From positions 1-22,324 of the forward strand of contig JAKAAK010000020.1 in the NCBI GenBank assembly GCA_021797025.1: DNA of 22,324 bases, read 5' to 3'. Under the pieces are notes generated by a model. That model saw only the letters and a program-made list of their open reading frames with translations. It was not told where the DNA came from and searched no databases. The stretch comes from Thermoplasmata archaeon. GTDB taxonomy: Archaea; Thermoplasmatota; Thermoplasmata; Thermoplasmatales; Thermoplasmataceae. Both the position numbers and the translations under genes were made by a program. Below are positions 16,618 through 22,324 of the stretch, piece after piece (the first letter of the stretch is position 1; every line of letters starts with the position of its first letter).

Positions 16618-16690
16618 GCGAGCGTAGTGTAGCCTGGTATCACAGTGGCTTCCCAAGCCACTAACCCGGGTCCAAATCCCGGCACTCGCA
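16618..16690 (+). tRNA. tRNA-Gly (CCC)
   Basis: A 73-base cloverleaf: D arm GTG/CAC with GCCTGGTA in the loop region, anticodon stem GTGGC/GCCAC with loop TTCCCAA (anticodon CCC, reading GGG), T stem CCGGG/CCCGG with loop TCCAAAT, discriminator A. The acceptor GCGAGCG against CACTCGC leaves one unpaired position, C6 opposite A67; all other six pairs are Watson-Crick. No intron, no encoded CCA. A decayed partial copy follows 15 bases downstream. Confidence 0.92.
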
Positions 16691-16705
16691 CATTAATAGT
16701 TGTTT

Positions 16706-16760
16706 GCGAAGTAGAAGTTTGCCTTAAAGGTTATTGCTGGCTTCCCAAAAATGTTAACCC
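16706..16760 (+). pseudogene. Degenerate partial copy of tRNA-Gly
   Basis: Blocks of the adjacent tRNA recur in the same order: GCGA, GTAG, GCCT, GGT(T)AT, an exact 11-mer TGGCTTCCCAA (16738-16748, the anticodon stem-loop) and TAACCC (16755-16760). Spacing differs by only a few bases over about 50. The T arm and 3' acceptor are not recognisable. A hand alignment matches roughly two thirds of the tRNA bases up to that point. It may be a tandem duplication remnant or the trace of an integration at the tRNA. Confidence 0.5.
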
Positions 16761-16802
16761 ATAAGTTTTCAGCTTTTAATGTTAGAAATTTTTGTTAGCA
16801 TA

Positions 16803-16816
16803 AATATATTTTTATA
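16803..16816 (+). promoter_or_regulatory. TATA box of the membrane-protein pair
   Basis: AATATATTTTTATA is centred about 27 bases before the GTG at 16837, supporting that start and a leaderless transcript covering both membrane genes. Confidence 0.4.
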
Positions 16817-16836
16817 GTTAATAATATTTTGAAAGT

Positions 16837-17427
16837 GTGATAACTGATAATTCTACATCAGTCTATTTTGACAGCCGTTTTGATATGAGGAGCTCCATGT
16901 CAAGGGGACTGCCCATGCTTCTGATACCCCCAATCCTACTTGCTATAATACTTGAGTTGCATAATTTTTATTTCCTCGAATATTTCCATGTTGTTGCTGG
17001 ATCTATGTGGACTGGAATGGATCTGGTCATGGGTTTATTCTTTTCATATGTGATGAAAGGCCTGAACAATGCTGAAAAAACAAACATTTCCATGAGACTG
17101 ACACCGACAATGCTTTTCTTTATGCCAGCAATTTCCTCTGTCACCATAACTGCCGGGATTTATCTCGCCATGTCCATGCACATCCCGTTCTCATCTCCAT
17201 ATATTGTTGCTGCACTGGTAATAGCCTTTGCACTTCTGATCCAGGGAATAGGAATATTTCTACCAAATGAGCTTAGAGTTTATAATGAAATTCTGCATGG
17301 GGCTAAAAATAAGGACAAAATTATAAGGCTTACCATGTTAAACCTCAAGTTATCTCTGAGTCAGGTTATTATGCAGATAGCTATAATAGCGCTGATGGCA
17401 TACTTTTCAACGGTGTCTGTGCTATGA
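16837..17427 (+). CDS. Membrane protein, tandem paralogue A (about 5 TM)
   Basis: I do not recognise a named family. The 196-residue protein has a polar N-terminus of about 24 residues, then hydrophobic segments near 25-41, 48-73, 90-113, 122-143 and 174-195. The second holds 'YFHVVAGSMWTGMD' with H51, W58 and D62; the stretch R87-L-T-P90 leads into 'FFMPAISS' (P97). The same residues at identical spacing occur in the next gene. A membrane His in an 'HV..G..W.G' setting recalls haem- or metal-binding helices of CopD/DUF2269-type proteins, but only loosely. The start is GTG, supported by the TATA box; ATG at 16885 would drop 16 polar residues. The stop overlaps the next ATG (ATGA). Confidence 0.8.
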   Translation: MITDNSTSVYFDSRFDMRSSMSRGLPMLLIPPILLAIILELHNFYFLEYFHVVAGSMWTGMDLVMGLFFSYVMKGLNNAEKTNISMRLTPTMLFFMPAISSVTITAGIYLAMSMHIPFSSPYIVAALVIAFALLIQGIGIFLPNELRVYNEILHGAKNKDKIIRLTMLNLKLSLSQVIMQIAIIALMAYFSTVSVL

Positions 17428-17966
17428 GCCATATCCACCATTCCAGAACAGGTTTAATATCGGTTGCAGTCCTGGCTATAGTATTCTCTGCCGGCATAAT
17501 TATCCCGGGAATTCTTGTCCTGGATTATGTACATGTTCTATATGGTGCATTGTGGACAGGTGTGGATGTATTTCTTGGAGCAATTTTTTTCATAGTGATC
17601 AATAGTCTGGACATTAATATTAAGGCAAATATAGCCGAGAGGCTCATACCCATGACACTTTACTTTATACCTGCAATATCAATATTTACTGTTTCGTCTG
17701 GAATTGCCCTGGCCATACGTGAAAAAATAATTTCATTGGATCCACTCTTTATTGGCATTTTTTCCATAGCTGCACTATTGCTTCTACTTACATTTGCTTT
17801 CGTTCTGCCCATGTCTCTGAAGATTTCCAGGGAACTTGCAGGTGAAAACTGGGACAAAAGCATGGTATCAAACAATCTGATGAATATTTCAAGGGTTGCC
17901 ACGATACAGCTAGTGTTTCAGGTGGCAATCATAAGCCTAATGGCATATATAGTAGTATATATTTAA
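17424..17966 (+). CDS. Membrane protein, tandem paralogue B (about 5 TM)
   Basis: A 180-residue integral membrane protein and paralogue of the preceding one; function unknown. Hydrophobic segments lie near 10-32, 36-60, 77-98, 108-130 and 158-180. H37, W44, T45, G46, D48, R73, P76 and 'PAIS' (83-86) align without a gap to H51, W58, T59, G60, D62, R87, P90 and 'PAIS' (97-100) of paralogue A. The N-terminus 'MSHIHHSR' is His-rich. The ATG overlaps the previous stop by four bases, so the two are translated together and probably form a heteromeric complex. The next gene on this side is the convergent tRNA-Met/eS1 unit. Confidence 0.82.
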   Translation: MSHIHHSRTGLISVAVLAIVFSAGIIIPGILVLDYVHVLYGALWTGVDVFLGAIFFIVINSLDINIKANIAERLIPMTLYFIPAISIFTVSSGIALAIREKIISLDPLFIGIFSIAALLLLLTFAFVLPMSLKISRELAGENWDKSMVSNNLMNISRVATIQLVFQVAIISLMAYIVVYI

Positions 17967-18080
17967 ATACTATTGAATGTTATTTTTATTCATAAATCAA
18001 CATATAAAGATACTAAAAACAGGGTTAAAATAAAATTATGATTTAGCAGCCACTATCCGAAAATTGACATTTAAGTATAA

Positions 18081-18169
18081 TGCCGGGGTCGGGGATTGAA
18101 CCCGAGGCCTTCGGATATCTCAGCTGTTGGCTTATGAGTCCGACGCTCTACCAACTGAGCCACCCCGGC
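18081..18169 (-). tRNA. tRNA-Met (CAT), elongator, with intron
   Basis: 89 bases including a 16-base intron; the spliced form has 73. Acceptor GCCGGGG pairs CCCCGGC, D stem GCTC/GAGC with loop AGTTGGTA, anticodon stem TCGGA/TCCGA with spliced loop CTCATAA, T stem TCGGG/CCCGA with loop TTCAATC, discriminator A. A G-C first pair argues against the initiator, which in archaea starts A-U. A tRNA-Ile2 with modified CAT is a less likely alternative. It lies 10 bases after the stop of the eS1 gene, same strand, with no TATA box at the proper distance, so it is probably cut from that transcript. Confidence 0.92.
18117..18132 (-). other. tRNA-Met intron, position 37/38
   Basis: The 16-base intron fits a bulge-helix-bulge: CTCA (tRNA 32-35) pairs TGAG in the intron, flanked by 3-base bulges TAA and ATA, with cleavage after the second base of each. 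The outer helix is the anticodon stem; the inner one is only GC/GC or AGC/GCT closing a tiny loop. Confidence 0.85.
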
Positions 18170-18179
18170 ATATAAAATA

Positions 18180-18809
18180 TTAGTTTGGAACAGCTTCTAC
18201 AGGTTCCTGGTTGTTCGTTTCAGGTACCTCGCGATTTCCAATTTCAGTTTTCCTTATCTCTATCTTTCTGATAGGGTAAACTTCCTTTAAGGAATTTACA
18301 AGGTCTCCGTATACGTCGTCACCTATTATATAATTTGCAAATGTTCCCATATCCATTTCCGCTGCCCTGGTGATAATATAATCAACAACAGCAGATCTTA
18401 TTTCAGATCTTTTTGTGCCGGTAAGTTTCTGATCGGCCACGAGAACAAGTTTAACTGCTACATTAAAGAAATCCTTGGTCTTCACATCAGTAACAATGTC
18501 CATCCTTTCCCTTCTTCTTCTTACCATCCTTCTTATTGTATCATCACTTACTTCATGCCCGATGAATTTTGTTGTGCAGCGTTTTCCTTCACAGTTATCT
18601 ACCTTGAATAAAACCATGGAACTTGCCTTTTTGAAGTTCCCGGTAAATGTAGAAACAGGTACTGCGATGGTTCTACCTATCATATATTTTGGATCTGAAC
18701 TTGGACTCAGACCGATTTCCTTTTCCCCGAAATAGGATGGTGACACAATTGTGTACCATGACTTCTCCTTCCACTTATCCTTTGTAGTTGATCTTCTTCT
18801 ATCTGCCAT
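18180..18809 (-). CDS. rps3ae: Small ribosomal subunit protein eS1 (S3Ae)
   Basis: Component of the 30S subunit shared by archaea and eukaryotes, at the mRNA exit side. From the ATG at 18809 it has 209 residues, starting 'MADRRRSTTKDKWKEKSWYTI', the family N-terminus. Further signatures are 'FGEKEIGLSPSSDP', 'IGRTIAVPVSTFTGN', 'FIGHEVSDDTIRRMVRRRRERMD' and 'NSLKEVYPIRKIEIRKTEI'. The open frame extends 15 codons upstream to 18854, but GAGGGAT about 6 bases before 18809 is a good Shine-Dalgarno site. The C-terminal tail is rich in Pro, Glu and Asn. A TATA box near 18861-18877 implies a leader of roughly 35-40 bases. tRNA-Met follows. Confidence 0.95.
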   Translation of the reverse strand: MADRRRSTTKDKWKEKSWYTIVSPSYFGEKEIGLSPSSDPKYMIGRTIAVPVSTFTGNFKKASSMVLFKVDNCEGKRCTTKFIGHEVSDDTIRRMVRRRRERMDIVTDVKTKDFFNVAVKLVLVADQKLTGTKRSEIRSAVVDYIITRAAEMDMGTFANYIIGDDVYGDLVNSLKEVYPIRKIEIRKTEIGNREVPETNNQEPVEAVPN

Positions 18810-18860
18810 TAAATCCCTCTTATTAATTGAGCTTAACTTATTAGTGAAATACATTATTGC

Positions 18861-18875
18861 TTATAAATTTATAAG
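18861..18875. promoter_or_regulatory. Symmetrical TATA element between rps3ae and the GC-rich island
   Basis: CTTATAAATTTATAAG (18860-18875) is a perfect 16-bp palindrome and reads as a TATA box on both strands. On the minus strand it serves rps3ae. On the plus strand it would start transcription near 18892-18897, exactly where the GC-rich hairpin region begins. Confidence 0.5.
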
Positions 18876-18891
18876 GTTATTGTTTCGGTTT

Positions 18892-18949
18892 GACCTGCCA
18901 GCTTGCATCTGCAGGCGCTGGCGGCATGTACTCTTAGTCCTGCGCCGAG
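18892..18949 (+). ncRNA. Candidate structured RNA (GC-rich island)
   Basis: A 58-base stretch with 37 G/C, set in very AT-rich spacer. Two strong hairpins are possible: A, 18895-18902 with 18917-18924 (8 pairs, one G-T, loop 14); B, 18914-18921 with 18939-18946 (7 pairs, one T-T mismatch, loop 17). They share 18917-18921 and so exclude each other. A plus-strand TATA box lies at the right distance upstream. I find no C/D or H/ACA box and no open frame. It could instead be a 3' element of arcA on the minus strand. The remaining spacer (18950-19043) is AT-rich and I see nothing in it. Confidence 0.4.
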
Positions 18950-19043
18950 TAAAATGGAATTTAATTAATATAACATAATTTAAATGTCGTCATTATATGA
19001 ATTCAATTATTCCTGTTATATTATATTAATAGATGCCCTATTA

Positions 19044-20291
19044 TCATGCCCGATCCACTGCCGATGTCATGCAATGTGCTCCGCCATATCCACCCGTTAT
19101 TTCACTCAAATCTATTTTTATTACGTCTATTCCGCTATTATATACTTCTTTCCGGTCCGGAAACATTTTGCCTTTTCTCAAACGCATATCAGTAACTATG
19201 TGTTCCCTTGTGATATCATCGAATACATTTTCAGCCAGGAGTTTTTCTATTACCCTGGCGGAATCTATTGCAATTATTTTACCATCCGATACCGTAAGAA
19301 AGTTGGAGGAATAAGAAAGCTGTTCACTTATGCCTAGGTCAATGAAATTATAGCCTTCGCCTTTCATAAATTCATAGAGGGTTGTCCTTGAATCTCCGGA
19401 ATATTTGCCATCCGTGTTTTTAACATATACTGTTGCCTGTGCTGATTTTGCAAGCTCCACTGAGGTGATAACTGTCCCGGCCGCTGGAATATTGAAATAA
19501 GTGTCAAGATGCATATTTACCATGAGGTCGTGGCCATCCATGAAGCCGTACAATGGATTTGAAATGATCACTATACGATCAAAATCGAATATCCCTGAGT
19601 TCATTGCCTCGATTGCGCCACTTTCATTTGTCCTGTTACCGGTGCCTATGAGGCAAAAGTTTCCTGCAGGTATGAAATCCCCTCCCTCAAAAAAACCGTT
19701 TTCTATTCTCTTTAGTTTTGCACCGAGAATTTCTTTGAAAACAAAGGATGTTATATCAGTTTCTCTCCTTCTCTGCTGCATCTTCATATTTCCGATCAGA
19801 ACACCGGATGATACTGCCTGCTGATCCCTCATGAAGTAAAGGTTTGCAAGTGGCAGGTTTGAATACACTCTAGGATACTGTATGCCTGTAACGTATTCCT
19901 TTAAATCTATGGAGGGTTCCATGATCAGAGCCTGAAATAATGAAAGAGAATCTATATATTCTATATTCTTTTCCAGGTCCCGTCTGGCATTTTCCATTGA
20001 TTCACTTGTTCCATAGAAATTTACAAGGGATAGTATTTTATCCTCCAGTTTTTTCCTGAAAGAGGAATTTTTATCTGCGGTATTGACAATTAAATCTTCC
20101 AGTATATCCACATGTACCCCATTTTCTTCCAGAACAGCCTGAAGATTTTTATGCTCCCAGTCTGCTATGGAGTAATTGAATGGCCTTTCAAACAGGAATG
20201 GTTTAGGGGCCAGCATAGCATAGGTTATTTCGGTTCCTGGCCGGTGCATTATAACCCTTTTCAATCTGCCCCATTCTGATTTAATTTCCAT
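19044..20291 (-). CDS. arcA: Arginine deiminase
   Basis: Hydrolyses arginine to citrulline and ammonia, first step of the arginine deiminase pathway. The 415-residue length is normal. Active-site residues of the guanidino-group-modifying fold are all present: D156 ('LYFMRDQQ'), E202 ('FEGGDF'), H261-L-D263 ('NMHLDTYF') and the nucleophile C407 in 'GGYGGAHCMTSAVDRA'. The N-terminal 'WGRLKRVIMHRPGTE' is typical. Neither ornithine carbamoyltransferase nor carbamate kinase lies in the window, so the rest of the pathway must be elsewhere or absent. TTTTAAA is centred 23 bases before the ATG (leaderless), overlapping the end of the NMD3-like gene. Confidence 0.94.
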   Translation of the reverse strand: MEIKSEWGRLKRVIMHRPGTEITYAMLAPKPFLFERPFNYSIADWEHKNLQAVLEENGVHVDILEDLIVNTADKNSSFRKKLEDKILSLVNFYGTSESMENARRDLEKNIEYIDSLSLFQALIMEPSIDLKEYVTGIQYPRVYSNLPLANLYFMRDQQAVSSGVLIGNMKMQQRRRETDITSFVFKEILGAKLKRIENGFFEGGDFIPAGNFCLIGTGNRTNESGAIEAMNSGIFDFDRIVIISNPLYGFMDGHDLMVNMHLDTYFNIPAAGTVITSVELAKSAQATVYVKNTDGKYSGDSRTTLYEFMKGEGYNFIDLGISEQLSYSSNFLTVSDGKIIAIDSARVIEKLLAENVFDDITREHIVTDMRLRKGKMFPDRKEVYNSGIDVIKIDLSEITGGYGGAHCMTSAVDRA

Positions 20292-20310
20292 GCACGTCCA
20301 TTACAAAGGA

Positions 20311-20317
20311 TTTAAAA
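20311..20317 (-). promoter_or_regulatory. TATA box of arcA
   Basis: Minus-strand TTTTAAA is centred about 23 bases before ATG 20291, with no Shine-Dalgarno site between. It lies just short of the stop of the upstream NMD3-like gene, so arcA probably has its own transcript. Confidence 0.4.
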
Positions 20318-20323
20318 TGCTTT

Positions 20324-21316
20324 TCATAGTGCATAGAATTTATTATCATACCTGTAAAGGTCTATTTCCTTACCGGCGAATTCTTTTTTATAGGTAATAA
20401 GTTCAAATGTTCTGGAATTCATAAGTTGTGATTCACCATCATGACTGGCCAGGACAATGAATTTTTCCCTGTCCGGATCCTTAACAATTACCCTGAATGA
20501 TCCCCTGAAAAACTCCTTGGAGCTAATTGTTATAGTATTGCCTTTTCCTGTGTCTATAACTTCCATGGTATTTGATCTGATGCTTTTCACCAAATAATAT
20601 GATCCGCCATAAATAACCGATCCGGGCACCAAATCCAGTATCCTGACTAGATGAGTGTATCTGAAAAGGTCTTTACTGTCTTTTCTTCCCGCCAGCGACT
20701 TTGTGATTTTCATATTGCAAAAATAATCAAGCTCCATTAATTTGTCTATTTTTACTGCATCCTCCTTTTTTCCCAGGTAAATATCCAGGCCCTCTTTTAA
20801 CGTGTCTATCCGGGATATAAACGAGTTTGGATCATTCCTGTTGAGCCCTTTCATGAATTTAACTATAGTATCCCGGGCGTCTTCCAGAATTTTTCCGTAC
20901 TGTGTGGTGTATGTTCTTAACTGTATAACAGATTCGTAATAAGATCCGGTTACCTTGTTACAGACAGGGCAACTTTCCTTGGAAACCTTCAGCGGTACAG
21001 AGATCTCCTTTTCAATTTCTCCCAGATTCTTATCTTCTATTATTAAATCGAGGGTTACTTCATTTTCACCGATATTATAGCTTTCAACACGTGAAATTTT
21101 ATCATTTTTATCCATTATAATATGTGATTCTGCACTTCTAACTATATAACGATCACCATTATCATAATGCCAGGATTTCCCCAAACGAACTGCCCCGCAC
21201 TTCGGGCACACTGTTAGATCCATATTTTCTGATTTAAGTTGAATTTTATCTGCCAGACAACTCCGGCAGAGGCCTGATTTATAAGCCTCGTTTTTCCCAC
21301 AAATAATGCACTTCAT
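20324..21316 (-). CDS. NMD3-like ribosome biogenesis protein
   Basis: A 330-residue zinc protein of the NMD3 family; in eukaryotes NMD3 is the adaptor for export of the large ribosomal subunit, while in archaea its role (probably late 50S assembly) is not settled. Four Cys pairs are visible: C3-x-x-C6, C17-x-x-C20, C37-x-x-C40 and C116-x-x-C119, the last in 'SCPVCNKVTGSYYESVIQLR', a hallmark segment of the family. The C-terminal part has a beta-rich 'VIYGGSYYLVKSIRSNTMEV' region. ATG 21316 is chosen because TTAAATA lies about 26 bases ahead; ATG 21328 four codons upstream is also possible. The gene sits between arcA and the DUF255-type gene. Confidence 0.82.
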   Translation of the reverse strand: MKCIICGKNEAYKSGLCRSCLADKIQLKSENMDLTVCPKCGAVRLGKSWHYDNGDRYIVRSAESHIIMDKNDKISRVESYNIGENEVTLDLIIEDKNLGEIEKEISVPLKVSKESCPVCNKVTGSYYESVIQLRTYTTQYGKILEDARDTIVKFMKGLNRNDPNSFISRIDTLKEGLDIYLGKKEDAVKIDKLMELDYFCNMKITKSLAGRKDSKDLFRYTHLVRILDLVPGSVIYGGSYYLVKSIRSNTMEVIDTGKGNTITISSKEFFRGSFRVIVKDPDREKFIVLASHDGESQLMNSRTFELITYKKEFAGKEIDLYRYDNKFYAL

Positions 21317-21387
21317 GACTGTAATCATTACAAAAGGCTATTTAACCTTATTAAGGCGAAAACACATACTCTATCAGGGGAAGATGG

Positions 21388-22324
21388 TTACCAGTTGATC
21401 AGCCGTTTCAAATCCGGGAGCCCCCTCACAATAAAACATTTATTTGTATCACATATGGATATAACATTACTGTCAAATTTCAGGAAGTAGTAGTTGTATG
21501 GATAATGGCTTCCCAGATAGTTGAGGACATCTTCCGACCCTGTTTCAACTTTGTAAAATTCAATCAAATTGAACAGATATGAAATCGTAAAAGAAAAAAA
21601 CATGGGCTGTCTTTCCATATCCGGCATTATTGAATTTATGGATTTATCCAGAACATCCTGGAACTTGCTATCCAGATAATTGAATATTATAAGGTTCCCG
21701 ATCTCAAAGGAAAATCCAGAGGGTATGGCATTGTCATAGGTTTCTTTTAATCTGACTAGCAGATCACCCCCGGTTGAATAAAATCCTCCGTTGATATCAT
21801 CATAAAAAGTCTTTACGAGTGTGTTATGCAGATCTCTTGCATAGTCCAGATATATATCATTCTGTGATGCCTCATAGAGTGACAGGAGGCCGGATACCAT
21901 ATAAGAATAATCATCGAACATGCCCTCTATTTTGGCAGATCCATTTCTGTAAGAATGCAAAAGTTTGCCGTCTCGGTACATGTCATTCATGATGAAATCC
22001 GCTGCGCTCTCTGCAGTTTTGAGCATGCTCTTATCATGGAAAATCATTGATGCAAGTGACAGTGATTTTATGACGAGCCCATTGATGTCGACAAGTATTT
22101 TATCGTCAACAGCAGGCTTTACCCTTGTACCACGAACTTTTTTGAGTTTTTCCAGTTCTTCTCTGTGCAACCTAGTGGGATTCCCTGCAATATCCCTGTT
22201 CATAAACAGTATATTCCTGCCAGACTGCCGGGAATTGTTATCATAAAAATTTCCCTCTGGAAGTATATTGAAATCATAAAGGAAATCTTTTCCCGCAGAA
22301 TTTTTCAGCTCTGCATAAGTCCAT
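21388..22324 (-). CDS. DUF255/YyaL-type thioredoxin-domain protein, 5'-partial
   Basis: The frame is open to the window edge, giving 312 C-terminal residues of a protein that is usually about 640-680. The full family has an N-terminal thioredoxin-like domain (DUF255) followed by an (alpha/alpha)6 barrel like that of sugar epimerases; only the latter is inside the window. Matching segments: 'RVKPAVDDKILVDINGLVIKSLSLAS', 'KLLHSYRNGSAKIEGMFDDYSYMVSGLLSLYEAS' and 'PSGFSFEIGNLI'. An internal ATG at 22203 is not the true start. The biochemical role of this family (YyaL, SPATA20) is unknown. The stop codon lies 71 bases before the NMD3-like gene. Confidence 0.85.
   Translation of the reverse strand, partial: WTYAELKNSAGKDFLYDFNILPEGNFYDNNSRQSGRNILFMNRDIAGNPTRLHREELEKLKKVRGTRVKPAVDDKILVDINGLVIKSLSLASMIFHDKSMLKTAESAADFIMNDMYRDGKLLHSYRNGSAKIEGMFDDYSYMVSGLLSLYEASQNDIYLDYARDLHNTLVKTFYDDINGGFYSTGGDLLVRLKETYDNAIPSGFSFEIGNLIIFNYLDSKFQDVLDKSINSIMPDMERQPMFFSFTISYLFNLIEFYKVETGSEDVLNYLGSHYPYNYYFLKFDSNVISICDTNKCFIVRGLPDLKRLINW

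Noticed and set aside
16558..16632. 24-codon hydrophobic reading frame as a gene
   Set aside because: It runs into the tRNA-Gly gene and has no Shine-Dalgarno site or TATA box at a suitable distance; kept only as an observation.
18810..18854. 15-residue N-terminal extension of rps3ae
   Set aside because: The family begins at MADRRRS, and a Shine-Dalgarno site lies directly before that ATG.
18984..19337. Plus-strand open frame opposite the 3' end of arcA
   Set aside because: It overlaps the conserved catalytic-Cys end of arginine deiminase, has an unlikely composition and no promoter.

Overview
The window is most likely chromosomal DNA of an acidophilic euryarchaeon of the order Thermoplasmatales (Ferroplasma/Acidiplasma-like). 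The evidence is archaeal core genes (PCNA, ribosomal protein eS1/S3Ae, an NMD3-like protein, archaeal-type PEP carboxylase, archaeal riboflavin synthase, archaeal phosphoglycerate mutase), a tRNA with a bulge-helix-bulge intron, AT-rich spacers, and TATA-like boxes about 23-28 bases before start codons (leaderless promoters). The genus is an inference. I see no insertion sequence, integrase, CRISPR array or prophage.

Layout. 1-3513: glycine dehydrogenase subunit 1 (cut by the window start) diverges from PEP carboxylase, which is followed by a Nudix hydrolase. 3548-5439: small genes: a rubrerythrin-like protein, an orphan 181-residue protein, a ribbon-helix-helix (RHH) protein with a palindrome over its own TATA box, and a DUF1805 protein. 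5507-6439: ribonuclease Z. 6440-10858, minus strand: a close-packed run, in transcription order arfC (riboflavin reductase), ahcY, a fumarylacetoacetase-family gene, thpR (2H phosphoesterase) and apgM. 10985-13618, plus strand: the main riboflavin cluster, an Atz/Trz-type amidohydrolase, then ribB, ribC and ribH. 13695-15823: tRNA-Arg(CCT), then PCNA and glutamate dehydrogenase on the minus strand. 15952-17966: a DUF2250 winged-helix protein, tRNA-Gly(CCC) followed by a decayed partial copy of itself, and two tandem paralogous membrane proteins. 18081-18809, minus: ribosomal protein eS1 followed 10 bases later by an intron-containing tRNA-Met(CAT). 18892-18949 is a GC-rich island with two competing hairpins, a candidate RNA gene. 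19044-22324, minus: arginine deiminase, NMD3-like protein, and the C-terminal half of a DUF255/YyaL-type protein cut by the window end.

How the genes work together. arfC and ribB-ribC-ribH cover most of the later riboflavin steps. The amidohydrolase between them has an intact metal site and is the best local candidate for the poorly defined archaeal deaminase or deformylase step. PEP carboxylase, phosphoglycerate mutase, glycine dehydrogenase, glutamate dehydrogenase and arginine deiminase are central carbon and nitrogen metabolism; the last two release or bind ammonia, which could matter for pH balance in an acidophile (inference). No gene-free stretch exceeds 300 bases. The longest, 1239-1485 and 18810-19043, hold divergent promoters and the GC-rich island.
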